A stretch of 64,000 nt of DNA, taken from positions 50,037-114,036 of the forward strand of contig NZ_QPLT01000012.1 of assembly GCF_003666015.1 (NCBI RefSeq), written 5' to 3'. Shown here piece after piece: positions 7,754-17,970 of the stretch (position 1 is the stretch's first letter; every line of letters begins with the position of its first letter). The position numbers and the translations under genes were made by a program. Source of the stretch: Halorubrum sp. Atlit-26R. Its GTDB lineage: Archaea > Halobacteriota > Halobacteria > Halobacteriales > Haloferacaceae. The notes under the pieces are model-generated. The model was given only the letters and a program-made list of their open reading frames with translations. It had not been told where the DNA came from and did not search any database.

Positions 7754-8581
7754 ATGACCCGAACCGACCTGCGGTTGGACCTCCCGACCGGATCGTGGCT
7801 CGGGGACGTCTCCCGGCGCGTCCCCGCGGCGACGCTCCGGGTCGCGGAGACGATCGCGGTCGACGGCGACGACCGGCAGCCGACCGACGGGGATCCGGCG
7901 GTGGCCGCGACCGTCCGCGTCGGCGGCACCGACAGGGACCGCGTCGAGGCGGCGCTCCGCGACCACGAGCACGTCTCGCGCGCGACGGCGGTCGAGCGCC
8001 GCGGCGACGTCCGCACGCTCCGGGTGGTCGGCCGCGCCCCCGCGTACCTCCCCGCGGCGCGGGCGGTCGGCCTCCCGATCGAGTCGACGGTGGAGGTCGT
8101 CGACGGCCGCGCGGCGGTGACCGTCGTCGGCGACCGGGGCCGGATCGAGGCGTTCGGCCGCCGGCTCGCGGGCGACGGGATAACGGTCGGCGTCGCCGCC
8201 ACCGGAGGGGACGACCCGGACCGGACGCTCACGGAGGCGCAGCGCGACCTCGTCTTCGAGGCGGTTCGGGCGGGGTACTACGACACGCCGCGCCGGTGTA
8301 CGCTCACGGAGTTAGCCGAGGCGAACGGGATCGCGAAGTCGACGTGTAGCGAGACGCTCCACCGCGCCGAGGGACGGGTGATGCGCCGGTTCGTCGACGG
8401 AGAGGGGCCGTTCTCGGAGTCGAACGCCGGAGCGGGCCCGACCGGCGAGACCGGGCCCTCCGAGACGGCGGCGCTCGACGGCGAGGAGTTCGACGCGAAC
8501 GAGCGCGACGCAGAACGGGCCGACGAGTTCGAGGCCGCCGACCGCGAGGAGCCGGTCCGGTCCGCGGCCACCGAGCCCTGA
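7754..8581 (+). CDS. HTH_10 (Bat-type) transcriptional regulator
   Basis: A 275-residue protein with a non-conserved N-terminal sensor-like region (1-155) and a C-terminal HTH_10 domain: LTEAQRDLVFEAVRAGYYDTPRR followed by LTELAEANGIAKSTCSETLHRAEGRV (about 157-215), the hallmark of haloarchaeal Bat-like regulators. No PAS or GAF motif is obvious. A 55-residue acidic tail follows. ATG 7754 was chosen because the residues before it are low-complexity; an upstream in-frame ATG at 7655 is possible. Divergent from thrC. Confidence 0.85.
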   Translation: MTRTDLRLDLPTGSWLGDVSRRVPAATLRVAETIAVDGDDRQPTDGDPAVAATVRVGGTDRDRVEAALRDHEHVSRATAVERRGDVRTLRVVGRAPAYLPAARAVGLPIESTVEVVDGRAAVTVVGDRGRIEAFGRRLAGDGITVGVAATGGDDPDRTLTEAQRDLVFEAVRAGYYDTPRRCTLTELAEANGIAKSTCSETLHRAEGRVMRRFVDGEGPFSESNAGAGPTGETGPSETAALDGEEFDANERDAERADEFEAADREEPVRSAATEP

Positions 8582-8611
8582 CGCGGCCGGGCTCCGTTCC
8601 CAGACCCCCCG

Positions 8612-10042
8612 CTACTCCCCGTCGAGCGCCTGCCACGAGAGCCGCGGGTTCCGCGCGGCGCCGACCTGATCGATCCGGCCCGCGGCGGTCCGGTTCGGGG
8701 CCGCGTCGAGCGCCTCGTCGGTGTCGGCGTACGCGAGGTTGAACGCCTCCGCGAGGTCGTCGAGCGAGGACTGCCCCTCGATCTCGGTCGGCTCGGTCAG
8801 CATCGCCTCCGGCACCATCTCCGGCCACTTCGTCGTCGGCGGGTGGACGCCGAAGTCGAGCATGCGCTTGGCGACGTCGGCGGCGTCGCGGTCGCCCGCG
8901 GTCGCGGCGAACTCGTGGTGGAACGGACCGAACGGCACGTCGAGGTCGATCCGCTCGGCGAGGTAGTTCGCGTTGAGGACGGCCTTCGCGGCCGCGTCCG
9001 CGAGCCCCTCGTCGCCGAGGCGGGCGACGTACGCGTACGCCTTGATCGACACGAGCCAGTTGCCGGCGAACCCGTGGACCTTTCCGATCGTGTGGGCCGG
9101 CTCGAAGCGCTCGTACCCCGACCCCTCAGCCGCCTCGCGGACGCGGGGCGTCGGGAGGAACGGCGCCAGCTCGTCGACGACGCCGACCGGCCCGGCGCCG
9201 GGACCGCCGCCGCCGTGGGGCGTCGCGAACGTCTTGTGGACGTTGTAGTGCATCACGTCGAACCCCATGTCGCCGGGACGGCCGCGACCGAGCAGCGCGT
9301 TGAGGTTCGCGCCGTCGTAGTAGAGCAGCCCGCCGGCGTCGTGGACGACCTCGGCGATCTCGGTGATGTCGCGCTCGAAGAGGCCGACCGTGTTCGGGTT
9401 CGTGAGCATGAGGGCGGCGGTGTCGTCGCCGACGGCCGCCTCCAAGGCTTCGAGGTCGACCCGGCCGTCCTCGCCCGAGGGGAGCTCGACGACGTCGTAG
9501 CCCGCGGTCGCGGCGGTCGCGAAGTTCGTCCCGTGGGCCGACGCCGGGATCACGACCTCCGAGCGGTCGTTGCCGTGGTGTTCGTGGTACGCCTTCGCGA
9601 CGAGGATCCCCGTCAGCTCGCCGGCGGCGCCCGCGGGCGGCTGGAGCGTGACGGCGTCCATCCCGCCGATCTCCGCGAGGACCTCCTGGAGCCGGTACTG
9701 GAGCTCCAAGTTCCCCTGCGCGGAGCGCGCGGAGCGGTCGGGGTGGATCGCCGCGTTCGGGTCCGCCGCCACGTCCTCGGTGAACTTGGGGTTGTACTTC
9801 ATCGTACAGCTCCCCAGCGGGTACGGCCCCGCGTCGATCGCCCAGTTCATCTGCGAGAGCCGGGTGTAGTGGCGCGCCGTTTCCGGCTCCGAGGGGTTCG
9901 GGAGCGTCAGCTCCTCGCGGGTGAGGTCGTCGGGGAGCGGGGAGTCCTCGCGCACGTCGACGGTCTCTTGGCCCTTCTCCGAGAGCAGCGGCTCGCGGAC
10001 GTCCTCTCCCTCTCGCTCGTAGTTCGCTTGGTCGTGGATCAT
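8612..10042 (-). CDS. gcvPB: Glycine dehydrogenase (decarboxylating) subunit 2
   Basis: A 476-residue subunit of the split archaeal/bacterial P-protein, which decarboxylates glycine and passes the aminomethyl group to lipoylated GcvH. The PLP lysine is in NVHKTFATPHGGGGPG and the N-terminal CTMKYNPKF motif is characteristic. It starts one base after the stop of gcvPA, so the two subunits are co-translated; they form a heterotetramer. Confidence 0.95.
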   Translation of the reverse strand: MIHDQANYEREGEDVREPLLSEKGQETVDVREDSPLPDDLTREELTLPNPSEPETARHYTRLSQMNWAIDAGPYPLGSCTMKYNPKFTEDVAADPNAAIHPDRSARSAQGNLELQYRLQEVLAEIGGMDAVTLQPPAGAAGELTGILVAKAYHEHHGNDRSEVVIPASAHGTNFATAATAGYDVVELPSGEDGRVDLEALEAAVGDDTAALMLTNPNTVGLFERDITEIAEVVHDAGGLLYYDGANLNALLGRGRPGDMGFDVMHYNVHKTFATPHGGGGPGAGPVGVVDELAPFLPTPRVREAAEGSGYERFEPAHTIGKVHGFAGNWLVSIKAYAYVARLGDEGLADAAAKAVLNANYLAERIDLDVPFGPFHHEFAATAGDRDAADVAKRMLDFGVHPPTTKWPEMVPEAMLTEPTEIEGQSSLDDLAEAFNLAYADTDEALDAAPNRTAAGRIDQVGAARNPRLSWQALDGE

Positions 10043-10043
10043 C

Positions 10044-11372
10044 TCAGAGCACCTCCTCGAAGGCGGCGACGAGTCCGTCCGTCTCTCCCGCGTTGAGATC
10101 GGTGACGCACACCTGGAGCAGGTGGTCGTCGATCGCGTGGACCGCGAACCCCTCGCCTTCGAGGTCGGCCGCGATCGCCTCGGCCGGCTGGTCGACGCGC
10201 ACCGCGAACTCGCGGAAGTGGTGGCGGTCGTGGACGGGCGCCGCGGCGCCGGAGAGGTCGTCGATCCGCTCTGCCAGCGCGGCCGCCTCCCGGACGGAGT
10301 CGTTCGCGAGGTCGACGAGCCCGTCGGGCCCGAGCGTCGCGGCGTGGATCGCCGCGCGAAGCGCGACCCATGCCTGGTTCGTACAGATGTTCGAGGTGGC
10401 GCGCTCCTTGCGGATGTGCTGTTCGCGGGTCTGGAGGGTCAGCGTGTACGCGCGGGCGCCGTCCGCGTCCTCGCTCGCGCCGACGAGCCGGCCGGGGACC
10501 TGCCGCAGGAACTCGTCGCTGCAGGCGAAGATCCCGAGTCCCATGCCGTAGGCTGTCGGCAGGCCGAGCGAGCCGGCCTCGCCGACGACGACGTCGGCGC
10601 CGACCGCGGCGGGCGATTCGAGCACCGACAGCGCGACGACGTCGGAGCCGAGCGCGAACAGCGCGTCCGTCTCGTCGGCGAGGTCGCCGATCGCCGCGAG
10701 CCGCTCCTCGATACAGCCGCGGACCGTCGGGCTCTCCGCGTACAGCATGACGACGTCCTCGCCCGCGCGGTCGGCGAGCGCGTCGACGTCGGCGGTGCCG
10801 TCGGCCATCGGGTACGTCTCGACGGTCAGGTCGGCGCCCGCACAGTAGTTCTCCAGGACGGCCCGCTTCCCCTCGCGGAGCTGCTCGGGGACGAGGACGG
10901 TGTCGCCCGCGGTCGACCGGACGCGGTCCGCGAGCGTCGCGGCCTCGCCGAGCGCGGTCGCGGCGTCGTACATCGAGCAGTTCGCGACGTCGAGCCCCGT
11001 CAGCTCGACCAGCATCGACTGGTACTCGAAGAGCGCCTGAAGGAACCCCTGCGAGACCTCCGGCTGGTACTGGGTGTAGCTCGTGAGGAACTCGGCGCGG
11101 TCGGCGAGGTGGTCGACGACGCTCGGCACGTAGTGGCCGTAGTGGCCCCGGCCGAGGAACTCCGTCAGGTCGTCGTTGCGCCCGAAGATCCGGGCGCACT
11201 CGTCGCGGATCTCGCGTTCGGTGCGCGGTTCGATACCGAACTCCCCGTCGAAGGCGACCGCCTCGGGGATGTCGAACAGGGCCTCCTCGTCGTCGACGCC
11301 GATCGCCGCCAGCATCGCCGCGGTCTCGTCGTCGGTGTGGGGCGCGTACGGCGTGCCGTTCGCCCGGCTCAT
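10044..11372 (-). CDS. gcvPA: Glycine dehydrogenase (decarboxylating) subunit 1
   Basis: A 442-residue PLP-lacking partner of GcvPB. Conserved blocks include [37 protein letters not shown] and [14 protein letters not shown] near residues 75-155, and [14 protein letters not shown], all typical of the family. Transcribed after gcvH with a 172-bp gap in which I see no gene. Confidence 0.95.
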   Translation of the reverse strand: MSRANGTPYAPHTDDETAAMLAAIGVDDEEALFDIPEAVAFDGEFGIEPRTEREIRDECARIFGRNDDLTEFLGRGHYGHYVPSVVDHLADRAEFLTSYTQYQPEVSQGFLQALFEYQSMLVELTGLDVANCSMYDAATALGEAATLADRVRSTAGDTVLVPEQLREGKRAVLENYCAGADLTVETYPMADGTADVDALADRAGEDVVMLYAESPTVRGCIEERLAAIGDLADETDALFALGSDVVALSVLESPAAVGADVVVGEAGSLGLPTAYGMGLGIFACSDEFLRQVPGRLVGASEDADGARAYTLTLQTREQHIRKERATSNICTNQAWVALRAAIHAATLGPDGLVDLANDSVREAAALAERIDDLSGAAAPVHDRHHFREFAVRVDQPAEAIAADLEGEGFAVHAIDDHLLQVCVTDLNAGETDGLVAAFEEVL

Positions 11373-11544
11373 CGGTGCGTCTCGCCTCGTCCGCGGCGGT
11401 TCGGTCGTCCGTCGGCGGCCCGTTCGGCCGCGGCTCGTCGGTTCGGGGGAGAAATGGCGTCGGAAGGTGGCGTGGTCATGGTCGTGTGTCGGATGGGTGT
11501 GTGGTCCGGTGTCCGCGGTCTGTGCCCGGGGAAACTCCCGGCTG

Positions 11545-11928
11545 TCACGCGATCTGGTGGTCGTACTCGTCGGCGTCGAGGAGCCTCTCGGCGTCGCCGC
11601 CGTCGGCGGGCTCGACCTCGAGCATCCAGCCGTCGCCGTACGGGTCCTCGTTGACGAGCTCCGGGCGGTCGAAGAGGTCCTCGTTGACCGCGACGACCTC
11701 GCCCGAGACGGGCGCGTACAGGTCAGAGACGGCCTTGATCGACTCGACGACGCCGAACGACTCGCCGCCCGCGATCTCGTCGCCGACCTCGGGGAGCTCG
11801 ACGAACACCACGTCGCCGAGCTCGTCCTGCGCGAAGTCGGAGACGCCGATCCGAACCGTGTCGCCGCCGGTCGTCGCCCACTCGTGCGATTCCAGGTACC
11901 GTCTGTCGTCGGGAACGTCGAAGCTCAT
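11545..11928 (-). CDS. gcvH: Glycine cleavage system H protein
   Basis: A 127-residue lipoyl carrier. Lys65 in [17 protein letters not shown] is the lipoylation site; HEWA and GDVVFVELP are also diagnostic. First gene of the gcvH-gcvPA-gcvPB group. A TATA-like TTTTATTTCC on the minus strand near 11997-12007 would give a leader of about 45 nt. gcvT (T-protein), usually nearby, is not in this window. Confidence 0.95.
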   Translation of the reverse strand: MSFDVPDDRRYLESHEWATTGGDTVRIGVSDFAQDELGDVVFVELPEVGDEIAGGESFGVVESIKAVSDLYAPVSGEVVAVNEDLFDRPELVNEDPYGDGWMLEVEPADGGDAERLLDADEYDHQIA

Positions 11929-12056
11929 TGGTCAGGGTCGCCGCGGTCCGCTCGGGATCCGGCCCGCGACACGTGTGATTGACCCTTCCCACGACGAGGA
12001 AATAAAAGGTGTGTTCGCGGCGGTCTCGACGGCGGACGACCGTTCGACGCGCCCCG

Positions 12057-13034
12057 TCAGGTCCACCGGTCGAGCCCGGTCTGGACCTGCGACTCCGCGA
12101 TGCGCTCGAACCCGCGCTCGACCTCGTCGGTGTCGACGCCCCACTCGTCGACGACGTACGCGCGGGCGGCCTCCACGTCGGGGTTCACGTCGGCGTCGAC
12201 CGCGACGTCCTCGGCCGGGGGGTCCATGAACAGCTCGCGGATCGCCTCGGCGTTCGGGATCTCCGCGTCGCGGGCCTCCAGAACGCCCCACAGGTCGCCG
12301 TGTTCCTTCACCGCCGTCACCGCCGTCTTCGGCCCGATCCCGCGGACGCCCTCGTTGAAGTCGGTGCCGCAGAGCATCGCGACGTCGACGAGCCCCTGCC
12401 GGTCGAGGTCGAGGTCCGAAAGCGTCGCCGCGAGGTCCATCAGCTCCGGGTCGCCCTTGCTCGTCAGCTGGCGGAGCGTCGTCGGCGCGCCGAACAGCAG
12501 GGTGTCGTAGTCCTCGCTGCCCGCGTGGTCGACGCTCCCGGTCGCCGCCATGTGCGCGCACTGGGCCTCCCCCTCCGCGGGCGCCTCGACGATCGGCACG
12601 TCGAGCAGTTCCAACAGCTCGCGGGTCGTCTCCTGGATCGTGTCGGTGAGCCGCTGGGTGCGCGCCTCTAAGCGCGCGGCCTCGACCGCGTCGCCGCGCT
12701 CCTCGGCGGCGGCCCGCCGCTCCTCGGCCTGCTCGCGCTTCTCGCGCCGTTCGGCCACCTCGTCGGCCTTCAGGTCGGTGACGGCGCCGTCGAACACCAT
12801 CACGGGGATCAGGTCGTGCTCGAAGAACTTCGGGAGCCCCTGAACGATCCCGATCAGGTTCGCGACCTCGACGCCGTCGGCGGTGGTGTACTTCTCGTCG
12901 CTCGTCCACTTGACCGTCGTCGTGAGGTAGCGGTACAGCCAGTTGTGCGCGTCGACGGCGACGACGCTCCCCTCTATCTCCTCGAAGGGGACGTCGCGGA
13001 TCGACGCGAGGTCGCGCAGGTCGGCGTTTCCCAT
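12057..13034 (-). CDS. fen: Flap endonuclease 1
   Basis: A 325-residue structure-specific nuclease that removes 5' flaps during Okazaki fragment maturation. Seen: N-terminal [21 protein letters not shown], the acidic metal site [17 protein letters not shown]...[10 protein letters not shown], and the helix-hairpin-helix [18 protein letters not shown]. The last eight residues QTGLDRWT form a PCNA-binding PIP box, the normal end of FEN1. A minus-strand TATA-like GTTTATTAC at 13059-13067 lies about 27 nt before the ATG. Confidence 0.95.
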   Translation of the reverse strand: MGNADLRDLASIRDVPFEEIEGSVVAVDAHNWLYRYLTTTVKWTSDEKYTTADGVEVANLIGIVQGLPKFFEHDLIPVMVFDGAVTDLKADEVAERREKREQAEERRAAAEERGDAVEAARLEARTQRLTDTIQETTRELLELLDVPIVEAPAEGEAQCAHMAATGSVDHAGSEDYDTLLFGAPTTLRQLTSKGDPELMDLAATLSDLDLDRQGLVDVAMLCGTDFNEGVRGIGPKTAVTAVKEHGDLWGVLEARDAEIPNAEAIRELFMDPPAEDVAVDADVNPDVEAARAYVVDEWGVDTDEVERGFERIAESQVQTGLDRWT

Positions 13035-13152
13035 TACCGACCCGATCGAGGCGCGCCGTAATAAACGGTCCAGACCGACACCTCCGGAGCCGAGACGGAC
13101 CTCCCGGAGGGTGGAGGCGGGCGACCCCGAGGGGCGAGACGAACGCCCGAAC

Positions 13153-13902
13153 TCAGTCGGTCGACTCCTCGCCGCCGTCGGGCTGCCCCATCGGCGCCGG
13201 CTCGGGACCCGGCGCGCGGCCGGGGAGCCACTCGCCGATGTTGGCGGCGACGTAGTCGCGGCCGCCGAGGCCGAAGGCGATCCCGACGGCGAGCGCGATA
13301 CCGGCGGCCAGCCCCCACGCCGCGGCCTGCGCGAACGTGTTGAGGATCTGAACGTCGACGCCCATGGTGCCCAGTCCGATGACGGTCACGACGAAGTAGA
13401 GGAACACGCGCAACCCGTCGGCGAAGATCTCCGTGTAGCCGGTGTCCGTGACGGTCTCCGTGTGCGCGGCGAGATCGCCGACGAAGTCCGCGAGCACGAA
13501 CCCGACGACGATGATGAGGGCGCCGGCGACGAACGCCGGGAGGTAGGAGACGGCGGCGGCGATCCACTCGGACAGGAGTTCGACGGCGAGCGCGTCGGCC
13601 GCCGTGAGTATCGCCAACGCGAACACGAAGTAGCCCGCGACGCGCCCGAGCGTCCGTGAGATCGCCTTCTCGCTCCCGCCGAGCGTCCCGCCGAGCGGGG
13701 TGTTCATGACGAGCCGGTCCACGTCGGTCCGGTCGACGACGCGCCGGACGCCCCCCGCGACGAGGCGCCCGACCAGCCAGCCGACGAGCAGGATGACCGC
13801 GGCACCCAGGAGCCGCGGCAGGAAGGCGACGACTCCCGCCACGCTCTCTTGTAGATACTCCGGGATACCGATCTGAAGCACGGACGGCGCTTTGAGTACC
13901 AT
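13153..13902 (-). CDS. Integral membrane protein with conserved TM-helix repeats (mechanosensitive-channel-associated type)
   Basis: A 249-residue protein with two similar modules, each a pair of hydrophobic helices (about 28-50, 88-110, 120-147, 164-185, 198-220) containing [20 protein letters not shown] and [17 protein letters not shown], like the TM_helix repeat found before some MscS channels. The MscS channel domain itself is absent, so a channel role is only possible. The frame is open to 14121, but ATG 13902 is better: a minus-strand TATA-like GTATTAC lies about 33 nt upstream. Confidence 0.75.
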   Translation of the reverse strand: MVLKAPSVLQIGIPEYLQESVAGVVAFLPRLLGAAVILLVGWLVGRLVAGGVRRVVDRTDVDRLVMNTPLGGTLGGSEKAISRTLGRVAGYFVFALAILTAADALAVELLSEWIAAAVSYLPAFVAGALIIVVGFVLADFVGDLAAHTETVTDTGYTEIFADGLRVFLYFVVTVIGLGTMGVDVQILNTFAQAAAWGLAAGIALAVGIAFGLGGRDYVAANIGEWLPGRAPGPEPAPMGQPDGGEESTD

Positions 13903-14188
13903 GATCTCACCGATGACGACCCGAGAGCCTTGTAATACGCAGCCTATCTCTCGGCGGCGAAGCTTACCGACGCCCCGCGGGACGCGGGCAGTCCGTTCCC
14001 CGAAATATGGTCGGCGTACCGATCGGGTCGTCGAGCCCTCTCCGGGTCGATCGGCCGGGCGTCGGTCCGGTTTCGACGGTGAGCCGAACCGGTCGTCGCC
14101 TCGCGGCGCGCCACTCCGCACCCGATACCGGCGAGACGGGAACGTAGTGGGACGTTTATGCCTCTCCTCCGGGTAAGGGACACACCGA

Positions 14189-14848
14189 ATGGTCTCCCCG
14201 TTCGAGGTGTTGGAGGTCGACGAGGACGCCGACGACGAGGCCGTCGAGCGGGCCTACCGCGAGCGCGTGAAGCGCGCCCATCCCGACCAGGGCGGCTCTG
14301 TCGAGGAGTTCCAGCTCGTCCGCCGCGCCTATCGGGAGCTGGAGGCGCGCGACGAGAACGGCGACGGGGACGACGGCGAGGCGACCGCGGCCGCCGACAT
14401 CGACCTCGGCGACGACGGCGAGGCCGCCGAGGTACAGCCGACCCGCGTCGAGTTCCTCGACTACGAGGCGATCGTCGACTACGGCTGGTCGCTCGACGAC
14501 GACGACCTCTTCCGGAAGGCCTCCCACGCCGACCTCGCCCCGGACGCTCACGGCCGCCTGCTCGTCCAGCCCGACGAGAGCCTGCTGGAGGCCGCCGAGC
14601 GGAGCGGGTTCGCGTGGCCCTTCTCCTGTCGCGGCGGCGCCTGCGCGAACTGCGCGGTGTACCTCGCCGAGGGGGAGCTCTCGCAGCCGACCGACCACAT
14701 CATGCCCGACGACCTCGCCGAGCGCGGGTTCCGCCTCTCCTGTAACGGCTACCCGCTGACCGACGAGCTGTCCGTCGTGTTCAACGTGAAACAGCGACCG
14801 GAGCTCGACGACCTCATCCTCCCGCCGGGGCCGTTCACGCGTCGCTGA
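14189..14848 (+). CDS. J-domain / plant-type [2Fe-2S] ferredoxin fusion
   Basis: A 219-residue two-domain protein. Residues 3-60 form a DnaJ-like J domain with the HPD tripeptide (31-33) that stimulates Hsp70; after an acidic linker, residues 110-215 form a halophilic plant-type ferredoxin with C-x4-C-x2-C (CRGGACANC) and a fourth Cys in RLSCNGYP. The ferredoxin core resembles the abundant haloarchaeal ferredoxins that accept electrons from 2-oxoacid oxidoreductases. A TATA-like gtttatgcc at 14155-14163 supports the start. Confidence 0.9.
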   Translation: MVSPFEVLEVDEDADDEAVERAYRERVKRAHPDQGGSVEEFQLVRRAYRELEARDENGDGDDGEATAAADIDLGDDGEAAEVQPTRVEFLDYEAIVDYGWSLDDDDLFRKASHADLAPDAHGRLLVQPDESLLEAAERSGFAWPFSCRGGACANCAVYLAEGELSQPTDHIMPDDLAERGFRLSCNGYPLTDELSVVFNVKQRPELDDLILPPGPFTRR

Positions 14849-14899
14849 CCGGGTGACGAACGACGGAGATCGGAAACGATCCGGTCGGGACCGTCGGCC

Positions 14900-17089
14900 T
14901 CAGAACGACTCGGCGACGGCGGCGACGACGGCGTCCTCGACGGCGTCGCGTTCGCCCGAGAGGAACTCGATTTTCCCCTCTCGGACGCCCGCGGTGGCGA
15001 CGTCCGCGTTCGGCGCGAGCTCGGCCGCGCGCTCGGCCACGTCGCGGACGGAGACGTCCGCGGTCGTGCGCACGTACAGCTCGTCGGTGCCGACGCCGAC
15101 CGTCGCGAACGGCTCGCCGTCGGCGCGGCGCCGGTGGAGGTCGTCGAGCAGGAGCGGCGTCGGCGGGAAGTCGTACCGGTGGGTGTAGCCGTCGGTGTCG
15201 AGCAGCGCGAACTCGACGCCGTCGACCGCTTCGGTCACGACGTTCGCGTCCGCCGTCTCGATCTCGGTCTCCAACTTCTCGCGGAACTGCTCGGAGACGT
15301 GCGCCGCGAGGTTGCCGCCGTCGGAGAACAGCAGGTCAGCGATCAGCTCCCGCTTGTCCTGATACGACTGGTAGTACGCCTCGAGCGCGACCGCCTCGCG
15401 GAGCTCCGCGACGCGCTCGGCGTCGTAGCCCGCGTCGCGCGCGAGGTCGACGTACCGCTCGGGGGCGTCCGCCCAGTAGCTCACGGCCGGCAGGTGCCGG
15501 AGGTCCGCGCGGACCTCGTCGTTGATCGCGGACGCCAGCGAGGCGACGAGCGCGCCGGTCGAGAGCGTCTCGTCGCCGCCGACGTCTTCGAGCTCCGGCG
15601 AGACGAGGGTGTCGACCGCGTCCCGGGTCTCCGGGTCGGCGACCGCGGCGTCGACGACGACCGCGTCGACCCCGTACACCGACAGCAGGTCGATGCCGTC
15701 GGCGGATTCGGTCGTCGAGCCGGCGCCGACGAGCAGGAAGAGGGGGAGCTTCTCGTCGTGGCGGTCGCGGTCCTGGAGCATCCGCGTCGCGTCGTTGGTG
15801 GCCGCGTCCATCCCGTACACCGGCTCGTCGAGCGGGCGGCGGGTGAAGTAGTGGTACTCGGCGTCGCTCTTCGCGTGCTCGTCGCGGATCAGCGGGAGGA
15901 CGGCGCGCTCGACCGCGGCGCCCGCGACGTAGCCGTCGGCGGTCGCCGGGTGGCGGACGACGATCGGCCGGGATTCGAGAATCGCGCGGCGGACCGCCTC
16001 GGCCGCGTCGAGCAGGCCGTCCGCGAGCTCGGCGACCGTCTCGTCGCCGCCGAGCGGCTGGAGCCCCTCGGGACGGGCCTCGTCGGTGAGCGCCTCGGCG
16101 ATGCGGCGACGGACCGTCTCGGCCGCCTCGCCGTCGAGGAGGACCAGCGCCTCGGACTCCACCTGGACGTCGCCGCGGTGGCTCTCGACCTCGCCGTCGA
16201 CCCGCACCGCGTCGCCGACCTCGACGTCCGGGTGCGCCCGGACGCCCGGCTCGACGAACGCGGCCACGTCGACGGCGCCCGTCTCGTCGCTGACCTCGAA
16301 CACCGTCGGACCGCCGGTCTGGCGGACGCCGACGACCTCGCCCTCGATCCGGACCGACTCGCCGACCGCGTCTCCGAGCGTGGTGATCGACACGCGCTCG
16401 GGTTCCGCGTCGGACTCGTCACCCTCGGTCGCTTCGGGCTCCTCGGACGCCCCGACTTCCTCGTCGTCTCCGGGCGCGGCCGCTTCGCTCTCGGCGGGCT
16501 CGGACGCTTCGCCGTCGTTCCGAGCCGCTTCGGGCTCGTCGGTCTCCTCGACGTCGGCGGGCTCCGCGTCGACCGCGGCGGTCTCGTCCGCCGATTCCTC
16601 GGATTCCCCGTCGTCGTCGGTGTCCCGATGAGTCGATGGCTCGGGCTCGGCGGACGTCCCGCTCGCCGTCTCCTCGGGCTCGTCGGCGTCGTCCCCGCCC
16701 GGTTCCTCGTCGGGGAGGTGCTCGCCGTCGGACTCCTGGACGAGGACGCCGCGGAACTCGCGGCCGGCCTGTCGGATCGACCAGCCGAGGTCGACGTTGC
16801 CGTTGTCGCGGACGCCCTTCACCTGGACGAACACGTCGTCGCCCGGCTCCCAGTCGAGGCTGTCGAGGCGGCGGTCGAGCTCGGAGCGGTGGAGCAGTCC
16901 GGTGACGCCCGGCGCGAGGTCGACGAACACGCCGAACTCGGCGTACCCGTCGACGACGCCTCGGTAGAACCGGCTCGGAACAAGATCGTCGGGTGAGTCG
17001 CCGCGGAAGTCGAACACGACGTCCTCCTGGTGCGAGTCGCAGACGCGACCGCCCCCGACGTCGGTGCCACAGATGATACAGGATCCCAT
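14900..17089 (-). CDS. S1 / OB-fold / DHH-family (RecJ-like) nucleic-acid protein
   Basis: A 729-residue protein. Order: a zinc knuckle (CIIC...C..H, residues 4-20), an S1 RNA-binding domain (40-105), a long acidic linker (115-230), an OB-fold (about 233-320, VRIEGEVVGVRQTGGPTVFEV), then a DHH/RecJ-like region ending in a DHHA1-like domain (about 600-729). The first DHH motif reads HPATADGYVAG instead of an Asp-rich motif, so nuclease activity is uncertain. Haloarchaea carry several RecJ paralogues; this domain order suggests RNA or single-stranded DNA processing. A minus-strand TATA-like element lies about 27 nt before the ATG. Confidence 0.8.
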   Translation of the reverse strand: MGSCIICGTDVGGGRVCDSHQEDVVFDFRGDSPDDLVPSRFYRGVVDGYAEFGVFVDLAPGVTGLLHRSELDRRLDSLDWEPGDDVFVQVKGVRDNGNVDLGWSIRQAGREFRGVLVQESDGEHLPDEEPGGDDADEPEETASGTSAEPEPSTHRDTDDDGESEESADETAAVDAEPADVEETDEPEAARNDGEASEPAESEAAAPGDDEEVGASEEPEATEGDESDAEPERVSITTLGDAVGESVRIEGEVVGVRQTGGPTVFEVSDETGAVDVAAFVEPGVRAHPDVEVGDAVRVDGEVESHRGDVQVESEALVLLDGEAAETVRRRIAEALTDEARPEGLQPLGGDETVAELADGLLDAAEAVRRAILESRPIVVRHPATADGYVAGAAVERAVLPLIRDEHAKSDAEYHYFTRRPLDEPVYGMDAATNDATRMLQDRDRHDEKLPLFLLVGAGSTTESADGIDLLSVYGVDAVVVDAAVADPETRDAVDTLVSPELEDVGGDETLSTGALVASLASAINDEVRADLRHLPAVSYWADAPERYVDLARDAGYDAERVAELREAVALEAYYQSYQDKRELIADLLFSDGGNLAAHVSEQFREKLETEIETADANVVTEAVDGVEFALLDTDGYTHRYDFPPTPLLLDDLHRRRADGEPFATVGVGTDELYVRTTADVSVRDVAERAAELAPNADVATAGVREGKIEFLSGERDAVEDAVVAAVAESF

Positions 17090-17197
17090 TTGAGTACACC
17101 GAGAGTCTCGGGCCTAAAACGGTTGTCGAAAGCCCGCTAGCCGATTCGACGAGAACGCGGCGAGCGCTCGGCCATCGCGCCACGAGCGCCCCGCGCG

Positions 17198-17806
17198 TCA
17201 CGCGCCGAGAAGCGTCCGCGCCGCGGCCACGACGCGGTAGCCCACGCCGTAACCGAGGGCGGCCGGCGGGAGCGCGGCCGCGGCCGTCCGGACCGGTCCC
17301 AGCCCGTGAACCGCGCGGAGGCCGACGAACAGAAGGATTGCCGCGTACGCGCCGCAGGCGACCCTGAGTTCGGGGATCGCCGGCCCGCCGAGCGCCATCG
17401 GCGAGCTCGCGTACGCGACGGCCTGGACCGTCTCGCTCACCCCGCCGCGGTCGCGAAGCCCCAGCCCGCCGTCGAACTCGACGCTCGCCAGCACGACCGA
17501 GACGGTCGCGGCCGCGGCGGTCAGGTGGAGGCCGACCGGCGCCGCCAGCGCGACCACGACGAGGAACACCACGACCCCTGACAGCGCCCGCGAGGAGGGG
17601 ACGACGACGGGCATCGCCGCGGGGTCAGAGGCGATCCACCCGAGCGTGAACGCCGCGGCGACCGCGACCGCGAACGTCAGCGCGGGCGCCTGGTCGCCGG
17701 GCGTTATCCCGTTCGCGAACGCCCGCCGCGGCCGGACGAGGACCTCGACCCACGTTCGCGCGATGCCGCGCGGACCGCGGGGGCGACCGCCTGCCGACTC
17801 GCTCAT
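17198..17806 (-). CDS. YIP1-family integral membrane protein
   Basis: About 202 residues, with WVEVLVRPRRAFANGITPGDQAPAL at the N-terminus (typical of prokaryotic YIP1 proteins) and five hydrophobic segments. Function unknown; the family is a membrane-embedded domain of unclear role. The start could be GTG 17818 (206 residues) or ATG 17806; the latter is used. Confidence 0.75.
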   Translation of the reverse strand: MSESAGGRPRGPRGIARTWVEVLVRPRRAFANGITPGDQAPALTFAVAVAAAFTLGWIASDPAAMPVVVPSSRALSGVVVFLVVVALAAPVGLHLTAAAATVSVVLASVEFDGGLGLRDRGGVSETVQAVAYASSPMALGGPAIPELRVACGAYAAILLFVGLRAVHGLGPVRTAAAALPPAALGYGVGYRVVAAARTLLGA

Positions 17807-17939
17807 CCGAGACGTCACGGGCGGAGTTGGGCCGCGCGGAATAACCCGTTTCCGGTTCGGTGCGCGGGGGCCCGAACTCGGTCCGGTCGCTCGGCCCCGC
17901 CTTCCAAACTTATCAGCGCTGATACGCGGCGCGCAAACG

Positions 17940-17946
17940 CTTATAT
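17940..17946 (+). promoter_or_regulatory. TATA box of the pilin-like gene
   Basis: gcttatatc around 17939-17947 lies about 27 nt before ATG 17971, supporting that start and a leaderless mRNA. Confidence 0.6.
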
Positions 17947-17970
17947 CGGTCCCGTCTGAGTGACGGTCGA

